Positions 44,485-56,300 of a stretch of 64,000 bases of DNA are shown here, piece by piece. The stretch spans positions 1,548,001-1,612,000 of the forward strand of contig NZ_CP047242.1 in the NCBI RefSeq assembly GCF_009856605.1, written 5' to 3'. Position 1 is the first letter of the stretch; each line of letters starts with the position of its first letter. The translations under genes were made by a program, and so were the position numbers. The notes below the pieces were generated by a model. The model made no database searches, was not told where the DNA came from, and saw only the letters and a list, made by a program, of their open reading frames with translations. The DNA comes from Trichormus variabilis 0441. GTDB taxonomy: Bacteria; Cyanobacteriota; Cyanobacteriia; Cyanobacteriales; Nostocaceae.

Positions 44485-44721
44485 ATGTCTGAGCAAAAAA
44501 CTCTGAATCCCTGGAATTATAAACCTTGGTGGTGTCAACCCTGGTCAATTTTACTGACTGGTTTAACCCTAATTGGTGGTAGCTGGTTACTGTTGAAAAT
44601 TATCTGGGTAACTGTAATGGTTGCTATTCCTGTATTAGTTTGGATGGGATTTTTTTTGTTGATTTGGCCGCAACTAATGATTCGCAGTGGAGTTTTAGAA
44701 TCTGCCGAGTTGGATTCTTAA
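44485..44721 (+). CDS. Small two-helix membrane protein
   Basis: 78 aa. An N-terminal Trp/Pro-rich motif (NPWNYKPWWCQPWSI) is followed by hydrophobic helices at about 24-46 (LLTGLTLIGGSWLLLKIIWV) and 48-68 (VMVAIPVLVWMGFFLLIWPQL). The KPWWCQPWSI motif is common in small DUF-type proteins of plants and cyanobacteria described as 'PWW' proteins by shape only; the function is unknown to me. Same strand as the secreted protein, probably one transcript. Confidence 0.75.
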   Translation: MSEQKTLNPWNYKPWWCQPWSILLTGLTLIGGSWLLLKIIWVTVMVAIPVLVWMGFFLLIWPQLMIRSGVLESAELDS

Positions 44722-44945
44722 TACAACAGTATTGCCAAATCGAATTTTGGCAATTTGCTACTGAATAATTTATTCCTAAAGATTGATAAATATTTATATT
44801 GGTTAATTAAACTTAATCTTTATAAGAGTTATGAACTAAGATACTTTTAAGTACGAGAATTTTATTAATTTGGGTTTAATCCCAAAAGATTTTATTTCTA
44901 ATCTATTAAGTCTATTCAATAATTAACGTTAGTAAACTTAATAAT

Positions 44946-47900
44946 ATGAAAATTTTAATTGTCGAGGATGACGAGTTAAATGCTTATGCGCTGACAGCCG
45001 TTCTCACGAATCAGAACTATGCAGTTGAAGTAGGATCTGATGGTATTACTGCTTGGGAATTAATCCAAACTTACGATTATGATTTGATTCTTTTGGATGT
45101 GATACTACCCAGATTGGATGGGATTAGTCTTTGTCGGCAAATACGGTCAAGTGGTCGGCAGATGCCAATTTTATTATTAACCGGTTGTGATAGTAGCCAC
45201 GAAAAGGCGATTGGGTTAGATGCAGGTGCAGATGATTATGTAGTTAAACCGTTTGATGAAGAAGAATTAGTGGCGCGTGTACGGGCTTTGTTACGTCGGG
45301 GAGGCACAACAGCCCAGCCGATTCTAGAATGGGGTAATTTGCAGCTTGACCCCAGTAGTTGTGAAGTCAGATACAATCAAAATTTACTATCATTAACTCC
45401 CAAGGAATATGCACTTTTGGAGTTATTTCTGCGTCACAGCCGCCGAGTGTTCAGCTGTAGCATGATTTTAGAACACATATGGTCTTATGAAGACACTCCA
45501 GGAGAAGAAGCGGTACGCACCCATATAAAGGGCTTGCGGATGAAGTTGCGTAACGCGGGAGCGCCTGGTGATTTAGTAGAAACAGTCTATGGAATTGGTT
45601 ATCGCCTCAAAGCACAGGAAGAGGAACAAGGAAGTAAGGACGAGGTAAAACATTCTCAGTCTACTTCAAAAGGCAAATCTCAGCAGCAAACACTGACTGC
45701 AATAGCTGGTATTTGGCAAAAGTTTTATGGGCGGGTAGATGAGCAAGTCAAGGTATTGGAACAAGCGGCGATGACCTCTGACCGACCGGAAATCGTCACC
45801 CTTACTCAAGAGACTTTAAACCCAGAATTACGCTCACAAGCAATACGAGAAGCCCACACACTAGCCGGTTCACTGGGGACTTTTGGTTTACCTGAAGGGT
45901 CGAAGTTAGCCAGGAAAATTGAGCAACTATTGAAATCTGGTAAGAAATTAACGCCGACTGAGATTCAAAGTTTGCAAAATTGGGTCAAGTTATTAAGGCA
46001 AGAGGTTGCAGCACATGAACCGCAAGCAGCATCACCCGAAACAACTTCAGCAGCTATCCTCCAGCTACAACCTCCTCAAGCAGAAGCAAAAGTCTTAGCA
46101 GTAGACGACGACCCGCAAATTCTCGCCATATTGCAAACATTACTTCATCCTTGGGGATTACAAGTAATTACCTTAGATGATCCGCGTCAATTTTGGGAAA
46201 CGTTAAGAGATGTGAATCCAGACCTGTTAATTCTAGATGTGGAGATGCCTTATACCAATGGTATAGAACTATGCCAGGTGGTGAGAAATGATCCCCAATG
46301 GAGTGAATTGCCCATACTCTTCCTGACGGTTCACAAAGATGGGGAAATTGTCAATCAGGTATTTAGTGTTGGTGCTGACGACTTTGTTAGTAAACCCATC
46401 GTCGGGCCAGAGCTAGTAACGCGAATTATCAATCGGTTAGAACGGGTGAAATTGCTACATAAAGTAAGTGAGAGTAGGGGTATAGGGGAAAAAAATTCTC
46501 CCCCATCCCCTAGCTTCACAGATTGGCGCACTATTTTCAACGCTGAACCAGAATGCGTCACCATAGTGGCTACTGATGGTACTTTATTGGATATTAATCC
46601 AGCCGGTGTGGCAGCTATAGAAGCAGATAGTGCTGGTGCAGTGATTGGTAAGCGGGTGTATTCGTTGGTAGTTCCTGAATATCAACAGGTGTTTCGCCAA
46701 CTCAATGAAAGCGTTTGTCAAGGAGAACAAGGAACACTAGAATTTGAAATTATCACTTGTCGTGGTAACCGTCGTTGGATGGCGACTCACGCTGTACCTG
46801 TGCGAAATGAAACAGATGGTAATTTGGTGCAGTTGTCAATTACACGGGATGTCACCCAATACAAACAAGCAGAACTGGAAATTAAACGCATTAATCGCAC
46901 CTTGCAAACTTTAAGTGACTGCAATCAATTAGTAATACGTACTCAAGATGAAGGTGAGTTATTGCAGAAAGTTTGCCAAATTTTAGTGGATGTTGGTAAC
47001 TATCGATTAGCTTGGGTGGCTTTTGCAGAAAATGATGCTGAAAAAAGTATTCATCCAGTGGCTCAAGCTGGTTATGAACAAGGATATCTGCAATCTCTCA
47101 ATCTTACTTGGGCAGATACAATCCGGGGTCAAGGGCCGACAGGAACGGCAATTCGCACCGGAAAAACAGCCATTATTCAAAATATTTTGACTGATCCTAG
47201 ATTTGAAATTTGGCGCTGTCAAGCTAGTAATCGGGGTTACGCATCGTCCATTTCTTTACCCTTAATGAATAATGGTCAAGCTTTTGGTGCCTTGAACATC
47301 TACGCTGCGGAAGCGAATGCTTTTGATAGTGATGAGGTGAAACTTTTAGAGGAACTGACAGCAGATGTGGCTTATGGCATAGTAGCATTACGCAATCGGC
47401 GCGATCGCCAAATTGCCGAAGCAGCACTACGCGAAAGTCAAGAACGTCTGGCTTTGACCCTAGAAGCAGTCAACTTAGGCATTTGGGACTGGAACATCAC
47501 GACTAACCAAATTATCTGGTCTGAAGGTCACGCCCGATTATTTGGCATAGAATCAGAGAAATTTGACGGGACTTATGAAGCCTTTCAAGCTTGTATCTAT
47601 CCGGAAGACAGGGGAGGCTTGGCAGAGGTAATCAATTCGGCTCGCCAGCAAAAAACTGACTACAGTCATGAATTTCGCATCATTTCGCCAGATGGTAATA
47701 TTCACTGGATTGAAGGAACAGGCAAACTCTACTACAACGAAATGGGTGAAGCAGTGCGGATGTTGGGTATAGTCAGAGATATTACTTCCCGCAAGCAAAT
47801 AGAAGCAACTCTGCAAAAAGTCAATAACGAACTGGAGTTGAGAGTAGCAGAACGAACTGCTGAGTTAGTCAACGTCAATCGACAATTGCAATCAGAACTC

Positions 47901-49835
47901 GACGAACGCCAGCGCGTAGAGGAAGCACTACGCATATCGCAAGTGCGGCTGGCACGCATTTTAGACATTGCTGATGATGCCATTATTTCTATTAACGGTA
48001 ACCAACAAATCACTTTATTTAATCAAGGTGCAGAGAAAATTTTTGGCTACTCTGCCGAGGCAATTATCGGACAACGCCTAGATACACTTATACCCCAGCG
48101 TTTCACCCAGGCACATCGTCAGCACGTAGCTGATTTTGGACAGGCTCCCAACTTGGCACGGCGTATGGGAGAGCGGCGAGAGATATTTGGTCGTCGTCAA
48201 GATGGAACAGAATTCCCGGCTGAGGCTTCTATCTCCAAATTTCAACTAGATAAAGAGGTATTTTATACTGTAATTTTACGTGATATTACAGAAAGAAAAC
48301 AAATTGAACGGATGAAAGATGAGTTTGTTTCTGTTGTCAGTCATGAACTCCGCACCCCCTTAACTTCTATTCATGGTTCCTTAGGAATGCTAGCTAGTGG
48401 TTTATTACCAGCCGACTCAGAACAGGGGAGACGTTTGTTGGAAATTGCCACTGATAGTACAGAACGCCTAGTACGGTTGATTAACGACATATTAGATATA
48501 GAACGTATCGAATCTGGTAGGGTGAAAATGGAGCGAGAAAGTTGCAACCTTACCGACTTGATTGAGTCCGCAGTTAGTATTATGCGGCCTTTAGCTAATA
48601 AAGCTGGAGTGAAATTATCAGTTTCCCATCCATCAATTCAATTATGGGTTGATCCAGACCGGATTGTGCAGACATTAACTAATCTGTTGAGTAATGCGAT
48701 TAAATTTTCGACGGCGGAGAAAACAGTATGGTTAGTAGCACAACAATATGGCGATGAACTATTGGTGACGGTGAAAGATAACGGACGCGGTATTCCCGCC
48801 GACAAACTTGATAGTATTTTTGAGCGGTTTCAACAGGTAGATTCTTCCGATTCACGCAACCATGACGGTACTGGTTTGGGCTTAGCTATTTGCCAAAGTA
48901 TTGTACAGCAGCATGGCGGACGCATCTGGGCAGAAAGTGTCTTGAGCGAAGGTAGTAATTTTTACTTTACTTTACCAATTTTACCAATATCCCCAAATTC
49001 AGAACTTCCCGACTCTCTCACCCATTACCCCTTATCCCCAGAGGGGGACTTACCTTCCCCAATTCCCAGTACCCACTCCCCCCTAGTTTTAGTTTGTGAC
49101 GATGATCCACTTATCCGCACAGAACTACAGTCACTCTTAGAACAAGGAGGATATCGAGTAGTCACGGTGGCTACTGGAAAAGAAGCGATTGCCTCAGCGT
49201 CAACTCAACATCCAGATGTGATTGTACTAGATTTACTCATGCCAGGGATGAATGGTTGGGAAACAATGGCTATGTTGAAGGAAAGTACAGAAACCAAACA
49301 TATCCCAATTGTGATTTGCAGTGTCTACAAACCGACTACAAATAACCAACCCAGTAGTGATTTTGTTGATTGGATAAGTAAACCAGTCCAAGAAAGCTAT
49401 CTGTTACATTCTCTCAGACAAGCAATAGCCAAATCTTCCCGCCGAGTCCGCATTCTTATTGTTGAAGATGATGCAGATTTAGCTGAGTTGTTTGTTACCT
49501 TGTTTGAAAGACATGATATTGAAACCTTCTCAGCCAAAACCGGACGGGAAGCCATCCACCTCAGCCAAGAAGTAAATCCTGATTTACTCATTCTTGATTT
49601 AATTTTGCCAGAAACTGACGGATTTGCTGTTGTAGATTGGCTACAGAAGCACCAGCGCCTATGTAATATCCCTGTAGTGGTTTACTCTGCTAAAGACTTG
49701 GATGAATCAGAACGTAAACGCCTCAAGCTAGGACATACAGAATTTTTAACCAAAGGCCGTGTCACAACCAAAGAGTTTGAACAACGAGTAATTGAACTAC
49801 TTCAGCGAATTACGCCGACTAATGTTAGGGATTAG
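44946..49835 (+). CDS. Giant hybrid sensor kinase with internal OmpR-type response regulator
   Basis: 1629 aa, soluble. Order: receiver (1-118, Asp51 in LILLDVILPRLDG), OmpR-type winged-helix (about 126-222; LTPKEYALLELFLRHSRRVF), HPt (about 245-360; His about 303 in EAHTLAGSLG), receiver (380-500; LLILDVEMPYTNG), PAS (520-640), GAF (653-825), PAS (840-960), PAS (1000-1120), HisKA (His in VVSHELRTPL, about 1134), HATPase_c (DNGRGIPADKL, GTGLGLAI), and receivers 3 and 4 (1380-1490 and 1500-1620). All phospho-sites look intact. It could run a whole phosphorelay to DNA in one chain. A CheY-like gene follows 52 bp on. ATG 44946; no Shine-Dalgarno of note. Confidence 0.93.
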   Translation: MKILIVEDDELNAYALTAVLTNQNYAVEVGSDGITAWELIQTYDYDLILLDVILPRLDGISLCRQIRSSGRQMPILLLTGCDSSHEKAIGLDAGADDYVVKPFDEEELVARVRALLRRGGTTAQPILEWGNLQLDPSSCEVRYNQNLLSLTPKEYALLELFLRHSRRVFSCSMILEHIWSYEDTPGEEAVRTHIKGLRMKLRNAGAPGDLVETVYGIGYRLKAQEEEQGSKDEVKHSQSTSKGKSQQQTLTAIAGIWQKFYGRVDEQVKVLEQAAMTSDRPEIVTLTQETLNPELRSQAIREAHTLAGSLGTFGLPEGSKLARKIEQLLKSGKKLTPTEIQSLQNWVKLLRQEVAAHEPQAASPETTSAAILQLQPPQAEAKVLAVDDDPQILAILQTLLHPWGLQVITLDDPRQFWETLRDVNPDLLILDVEMPYTNGIELCQVVRNDPQWSELPILFLTVHKDGEIVNQVFSVGADDFVSKPIVGPELVTRIINRLERVKLLHKVSESRGIGEKNSPPSPSFTDWRTIFNAEPECVTIVATDGTLLDINPAGVAAIEADSAGAVIGKRVYSLVVPEYQQVFRQLNESVCQGEQGTLEFEIITCRGNRRWMATHAVPVRNETDGNLVQLSITRDVTQYKQAELEIKRINRTLQTLSDCNQLVIRTQDEGELLQKVCQILVDVGNYRLAWVAFAENDAEKSIHPVAQAGYEQGYLQSLNLTWADTIRGQGPTGTAIRTGKTAIIQNILTDPRFEIWRCQASNRGYASSISLPLMNNGQAFGALNIYAAEANAFDSDEVKLLEELTADVAYGIVALRNRRDRQIAEAALRESQERLALTLEAVNLGIWDWNITTNQIIWSEGHARLFGIESEKFDGTYEAFQACIYPEDRGGLAEVINSARQQKTDYSHEFRIISPDGNIHWIEGTGKLYYNEMGEAVRMLGIVRDITSRKQIEATLQKVNNELELRVAERTAELVNVNRQLQSELDERQRVEEALRISQVRLARILDIADDAIISINGNQQITLFNQGAEKIFGYSAEAIIGQRLDTLIPQRFTQAHRQHVADFGQAPNLARRMGERREIFGRRQDGTEFPAEASISKFQLDKEVFYTVILRDITERKQIERMKDEFVSVVSHELRTPLTSIHGSLGMLASGLLPADSEQGRRLLEIATDSTERLVRLINDILDIERIESGRVKMERESCNLTDLIESAVSIMRPLANKAGVKLSVSHPSIQLWVDPDRIVQTLTNLLSNAIKFSTAEKTVWLVAQQYGDELLVTVKDNGRGIPADKLDSIFERFQQVDSSDSRNHDGTGLGLAICQSIVQQHGGRIWAESVLSEGSNFYFTLPILPISPNSELPDSLTHYPLSPEGDLPSPIPSTHSPLVLVCDDDPLIRTELQSLLEQGGYRVVTVATGKEAIASASTQHPDVIVLDLLMPGMNGWETMAMLKESTETKHIPIVICSVYKPTTNNQPSSDFVDWISKPVQESYLLHSLRQAIAKSSRRVRILIVEDDADLAELFVTLFERHDIETFSAKTGREAIHLSQEVNPDLLILDLILPETDGFAVVDWLQKHQRLCNIPVVVYSAKDLDESERKRLKLGHTEFLTKGRVTTKEFEQRVIELLQRITPTNVRD

Positions 49836-49890
49836 GGGTTAGGGATTGGGGTGCAGGGGAAGCAGGGGGTGCAAAGAACAATAACTAATG
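49828..49890. repeat. STRR-like repeats between kinase and CheY-like gene
   Basis: TTAGGGATTAGGGGTTAGGG, then AGCAGGGGGTGC and ACTAATG words; the last supplies the ATG at 49888. Confidence 0.7.
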
Positions 49891-50286
49891 ACTAATTTAA
49901 CTATGAACAACAAACGAATTTTAGTGGTCGATAACGAGCAGTATATTCAAGAAGTTGCCAAGATTTGCTTGGAAACAGTTGCAGGCTGGGAGGTTGTCAC
50001 AGCCAGTTCAGGACAAGAAGGCATAAATAAAGCCGAGACTTACCAACCAGATGCAATTTTACTAGATGTGATGATGCCGGATATGGATGGTATCGCTACA
50101 TTTGAGAAACTGCAAGCCAATTCCGTCACCCAAAAAATACCAGTAATCTTATTAACCGCCAAAATCCAAGCCTCTGACCGTCGCCGCTACTCCCAATTGG
50201 GGATGGTGAGTGCGATCGCTAAACCCTTCAATCCGCTAGAATTAGCTGGTCAAGTAGCCACCGCCCTTGGTTGGAATTTAGCCTGA
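49888..50286 (+). CDS. Single-domain response regulator (CheY-like)
   Basis: 132 aa from ATG 49888, or 127 aa from ATG 49903 (MNNKRILVVDNEQYIQEVAK). One receiver domain: acidic pocket (VVDNEQ), phospho-acceptor Asp in AILLDVMMPDMDG (about residue 59), Thr in ILLTAK and Lys in AIAKPFNPLEL. No output domain. It lies immediately after the 1629-aa hybrid kinase on the same strand and is the natural further target of its relay. The first ATG is part of an ACTAATG heptamer, so the exact start is unsure. Confidence 0.9.
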   Translation: MTNLTMNNKRILVVDNEQYIQEVAKICLETVAGWEVVTASSGQEGINKAETYQPDAILLDVMMPDMDGIATFEKLQANSVTQKIPVILLTAKIQASDRRRYSQLGMVSAIAKPFNPLELAGQVATALGWNLA

Positions 50287-50334
50287 ACTACCAATATCAA
50301 GCCCAACTAATTACCAATTACCAATTACCCATTC

Positions 50335-53300
50335 TCAAAACCTAGTTTGAAACTCAACTACTGCACGACTATCATCTTCTAAATTAGTAGAAGCACGTAT
50401 ACGAAACTCATCATTGATACGGTAATTAAGACCCCACTGGAAAGGATCATTTGCCGTTAAAATTTTAATGCTAGAAATAGAGAACTTGTTAGAAATATCT
50501 ACTCCCGCTTCAGCTGCCAATTCTATACTGGAACCCACTCTACTGCTATTACTATTACTAGCTTCTGGATTGTCAGAAATCACAGTGGGGAAAATTCGCA
50601 GTTCACTTAAACCAAAAGCAGTACCGATTTGATTAAAAGCAGATTGAAAGTTACCGAAAACGGCTGACCCGGCGATGTTAATTAAACCTAAGGTACTGTC
50701 ACCACGTCCTTGAGTATCGACAAATCCACCACCTAAAAGGGCGACTAATTCAGTTTCACTGCGTGAGGGGCTACTTCTTAATTCCAAGGTTTCATTCAGT
50801 CTGCTGGCTGGGCCTTTAATATTGGCTTCAACTCTCACAGTTTCTAAAGCACCTAACCCGACAGAATTAATTCTGTTTAAGTCACTGTTCTGCACCACCT
50901 CTAGCACTTTAGCCAGTAGTTGAATATCTAAATCGGGATCACGGGGTTGATTAGCTCTAAAGGTAGCGGTGTGTTCGTAACCACGAGTCAAGTTAAACTG
51001 AGTTGTAAACAAATTCACGCCACCTTTTCTTAAGCGAATAGTGCCTACAGGTATGGGATCAGCTAAAGAACCATTAACTTTTAGATTTCCTGTAGCAGCG
51101 AAGCTGAGAAGAGGAGGACGGGCAATTTCTACGTCCTTACCTAACTCCAGTTCTAAATTATTGAAACTCGTGTTGGCACTGCTAGTTATGGGTGTATCTT
51201 GTTTGTTAAACTTCGTTAGTGATATAGCAGAAACATTATTTGCAGGTTGGTTAGGATCACTAGATTCTGCTAATAATATTTGACCACTATACAAATCTAC
51301 CTTACCACCGATTCTAGGGTTGAGGGCAGAACCAGTAACTTGAATATTTCCGCTAGCACCGCCTTGATACAGGCCTTTGAGGTTCAATCTTAGCTGCTCA
51401 AGGTTGACAGTTAGAGGATTCTCGATAGTGACACTACTGTTGTCGAATACAGGAATTGCTCCAGATGCTTGTACTTGTCCGCGACTAAATCTGCCTTCCA
51501 GACTTTCTACTAAAATTTGGTCAAAATTAAACCGGACTCTACCTGTAACACCTCTGACTTTTCCTGGTAAAGCTTGAGCCGCAAAAGTAGCATCTTGGAT
51601 AGTAGCAATACCCTCAACTATGGGCTGTTCTCTGGTTCCACTTACCTTCAAGTCTATTTGACCCTGACCTTTTTCAAAAGCTACCTGATTACTTAATAGA
51701 TTTAATAGTGCCAATCCTTCATTTTCAACTTTGACATCCAAACTGATTTGATTGTTATCAGGAGCGACGGAGGCAAAAGGTAACTGATAAGGTATGCTAC
51801 CTGAAATATTCACCGGTTGCGGCCCAGTAATAGCGACGGTACTACCAAAATTTAAGCGACCATTGGCGTAACTAAAACTAGCTGTGGCTGATTCCACAGG
51901 TTTTTGGTTGAGTGTACCCTCAGTGATTTGCCATTCTCCTCTGGCTTGAGGGTTGGCAATACTACCTGCTAAAGCTGCTGTTCCACTGAGATTTCCCGTC
52001 ACACCGACTGGGAGATTGACGAAGTTATTGAGTAACTGAAGGGGAAAGTTATTGACGCGCAGTTGTCCAGATTGTTCGTTCCCGCCTATATTACCAGTGA
52101 AGGCTAACAGACTATTCTCGGACTCAATACGCACTGGTCGCAGCTGCAAAACCCCATCAGCAAAACTACCTTCAGCAATGATATTATCGGCACGATAAAA
52201 ACGATTGGGTTCTGCTTCCTTACCCCAGACAAAGTTTTGACCATTCAAATTGAACTGTACTGCTAAACCATTAGCAGTGGCAGTGTCTACAGCTACTTCT
52301 CCGTTAAAGGTTCCTTGCAAATCTGCTAGGTTTGGTATGGGTGAAGCATTACGTTCTTCTTCTTGTTTTGCGATGATCGCATCAATTTCGTAAAAGCGCT
52401 TGATTTGGTCGAATAAAGACTGATCAGGCAAACCTTGGGCGTAGGTCTTGAGATCCGAGGCCGTACCGTAGTTGGGTTCGTCTCCATTACGCTGGAAGTC
52501 TTGTAAATCAAAGATTTGTGCTACTGTCAGCACATCTTGGATGTTACCTTGAGTAACGTTCAGCTTGCCTTGGATGCGGGGGCCTTTGGGGGTTAGCCCA
52601 AAATTACCAGCTAAGGCGTAACGACTGTTTCCTTTGATAAATTGGCTACTGGTGAGGGTGGCTGTACCATCACTGTAGCGGAATTGGGTTGTGAAGCGAT
52701 CGCCTTTAATTCTGCCAACTTCGGGATTAGCGATCGCCAAATTGACGTTAGTCGCAAATGTACGCTGGTTAAACTGCACATCCCCTGTCACTGTCCCGGC
52801 TACTCTACCAGCACCTAAACGCAGACTTGGCGGTGGTGACAAGTTGAATAGAGTTAAGGGGAAGTTGGCAACTTTCACAGCCCAATCATTGCCTTTAATT
52901 TGACCTGAGGCTAAAGCTTGTTGCCATTGTACTAGGAAGGATTGGGGGCGATTATTACTATCTAAACTCAGGGCAAGGCGATCGCTATTCCCAGCTAAAT
53001 TTAAGTTTAATCCTTGTCCCGATTGAATCCTACCTGTTAATAAAGGTTCAAAAGCAATATTTTGGACTACTAAATCTTTTAAGCTGAGTTGCCCGTTAAC
53101 ATTGGGCAAAGGCAATTTACCTGTAACTTTACCGTTAAAATCTGCCCTACCTGTCACAGCTACTTGATTCGGTAAGGTGACTGGTAACTGTTGTAGATCG
53201 AAGTCCTGGGCTTGGACGTTGAGATTGAGGGCGGTAATTTCTGGTATGCCTGGTTTGGTGGCGTTGGCTAAGATATCACCATTGATATTTAAACCGGGGG

Positions 53301-56300
53301 CTGTAGCTTGTTGAATTGTTAACCTTTCACCATTCCAGGCGATCGCCGCATTCAAGGGACGCTCAACACCGGGGAGGCCTTGAGTTAATTGTACCTGACC
53401 CGCAGCACTGACATCAGCTAACCGCGTCGAACCCAAGTTACCTGCTAGTTGCAATTGACCTGCAAATTGACCCCGCAACTGTTGATTAAACCGATTTAAC
53501 TGCACCCCAGTCGCCGCCACTACAGTCTGATAACGACCTTTAGCCAGTTGGATATTCGCCGCATTAATCGTACCCCCTCCCGCTACTTGTAGTTGTGCTT
53601 GACCACTGGCTTGAATAGATTGGGGACTCAAAGATGCAGCAGAACCAGCAACATTAAATTGCCCATTCAAATTACCTTGCAACTGGGGCGGTACAGCAGC
53701 CAAACGTTGTACAGGTACGTTATTGGCTTGGACTTGCGCCTGATAGTTACCATTTGTCACTCGGATGTTAGAGGCTGTGATGGTGCCATTGCCAACATTT
53801 AACTGTGCTTGACCACTGGCTTGGATAGATTGGGGAGTAAAAGGTGCAACAGAACCAGCCAGATTTAATTGCCCGTTCAAATTACCTTGCAACTGAGGCG
53901 GTACGGCGGCTAAACGTTGTACAGGGACGTTATTAGCTTGGACTTGCGCTTGATATCTACCGTTAGCTAATTGAATGTTAGAGGCGGTAATCGTACCATT
54001 GCCGACATTTAAACGCCCTTGACCACTGGCTTGAATAGATTGGGGATTGAAGGGTGCAACGGAACCAGCAACATTAAATTGTCCAGTTAAATTACCTTGA
54101 AACTTTGGTGGTACGGCGGCTAAACGTTGTACAGGGACATTATTGGCTTGGACTTGTGCCTGATATATACCGTTAGCTAATTGAATGTTGGAGGAGGTAA
54201 TCGTACCATTGCCAACATTTAACCGTGCTTGACCACTGGCTTGGATAGATTGGGGACTGAAGGACTCAGCAGAACCAGTAACAGCAAATTTCCCGGTCAG
54301 ATTACCTTGAAACTGGGGTGGTAAGGTTGCCAGGCGTTGCACAGGGACGTTACTGGCTTGGACTTGCGCCTGATATACACCGTTAGCTAATTGAATATTC
54401 CCGGCCGTAACTGTTCCTCTACCTACACTAAGGCGGGCATCACCTGTAGCTTGTAAGGTTTTGAGGCTGAAGTTTTCTCTGTTACCGGCTACTTGGAATG
54501 TCCCAGCCAAAGGATTAGCTAAAGCTGGCGGCGCATTTTTCAGGATGCGTGCTAGGCGGACATTATTCGCCACCAACTTGGCGGCAAAGGCTTGATCTTG
54601 CAGTTGAATGTTAGATACTGCAACTGTCCCGCCACCAATTTGCACCCCTGCCCCTTCTGTACGAATGCTGGCAATTTGAAAGGGTGTAGCAGTACCAGCC
54701 AGAATTAAACGACCGTTAAATTGCGCCCCTGCTAAGGAGACATTTTCTAGTTGATTCTGGTTGACAAATGGTGCTAAATTCACCCCATTAGCTTGAGCTA
54801 CAGCCTGCCAACGTTCATTAGCAAAATTGCCATAACCCCGCACCGTTCCACCCGCAACCTTCACAGCCACATTGCGAAAGTTAATATTACGATTAGCACC
54901 GATAATCACTTCCCCAGTGGCGGGATAGGCTGCCTGCGGTGCGGCAAAGTTTACTAAAGTTCTGACATTGGTGGGCGTACCTGTGACTTGAGCCGTAGCC
55001 GATACAGTACCAATTTGAAACGGAGTATTGGCATTGTATAGTTTGGCGATCGCATCTCCGGCTACATTTCTGGCAGTGAAATTCAGATTCAGTTGGGCAT
55101 TTTCCCCAACTAAGATTCTGCCACCACCAGTAATTGCTCCGCCTGTTGTGGTCTTGCCTTGAACATCTGCCAAACTAACTAAGTTGTTGTTGGGCGAAAA
55201 CTCAAACTTACTACTAATACTTTGAAAATTAACTTTATCGATGCGGGCAGTATTAATAGTCCTAACTGTACCTGAGAGAATAGGCTGATTTGCGGCTCCT
55301 ACCACCTGCAAATCGGCTTGTAATTGTCCAGCTACGGGTACAGGGAATTTTAATTTGAGTGTGTTTTGGGCATTGGCTACACTGACTGAGTTAACGCGCC
55401 CTGCTAGCTTATAGCCTGCTTTGGTGTCGATTGTTCCCGCCGCCACTAGAGGTATGCTGCCATAGTTAGCTACAACATTTTCTAATTTTACTTCTGTCCC
55501 TTGGAAGTAGGCATTAGCTTGGGTATTTGTCAAGACTTGCGGTGCGCGAGGAATTTGGACTGTTACCTTTTGCAAATCAGCACTGCCATATAGTAAAGGG
55601 GTTTGTCCTGGTAATAATTCGACTCGCAAATCACCATTAACTTTACCGGCTTCTAAACCAACTGGTAACTTTACCAAGCGACTAACATCCGCCGCCAGTA
55701 ATTCTTGCCCTCGCACTTGAATATTAGCCGCAGTTGTCTTAGGACGTACTTCGCCCTCCATCTCCACACTGCCCCCGCTATCGGATATACCTTTAGCGGA
55801 GAACTTAATTAGCTGGTTGTTTTCCAGTATTTGAGCCGTTCCATTGAGTTGCGAAAATTCTAATGGAGGCAAGGTGCAGGCTTTCCCCTCTGGGCAGGGG
55901 ATAGGGGGGTATAAAGAAGACGAGGGGGTTGTAGTTTTAGCTTCACCCACTGCCAAATTTCTCACCTGTGGTAGCAGCGACAACTTACCATTACGGAAAT
56001 TGATATGATCTAAATCCGTTTTAATAGCTCCTGCTGCACCTGGTGGCGCTATGGTCGTAGTGATCCAGCGTCCTTGGTTATCCTGTTCGATGTAAACATC
56101 AGGATTGACTAAGGTCACATTTAGTTTTAACTGGCGATTAAAAACTAACAGCAGTGGATTAAAACCCACTTCCACTGCATCCATTGTTAACTTATCTGGG
56201 TCTGTAGGCGTAGCAGGAATGGACGAAGCCGCAAACTGTACTCCAGTTAACGAAAAATTAGTGACTTTTCCCAGTTGTACGGGACGGTTAAGAGTTGTAG

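Noticed and set aside
53600..54460. 210-bp repeats considered as a CRISPR-like or mobile array
   Set aside because: They are in frame within one long gene and encode homologous 70-aa units.
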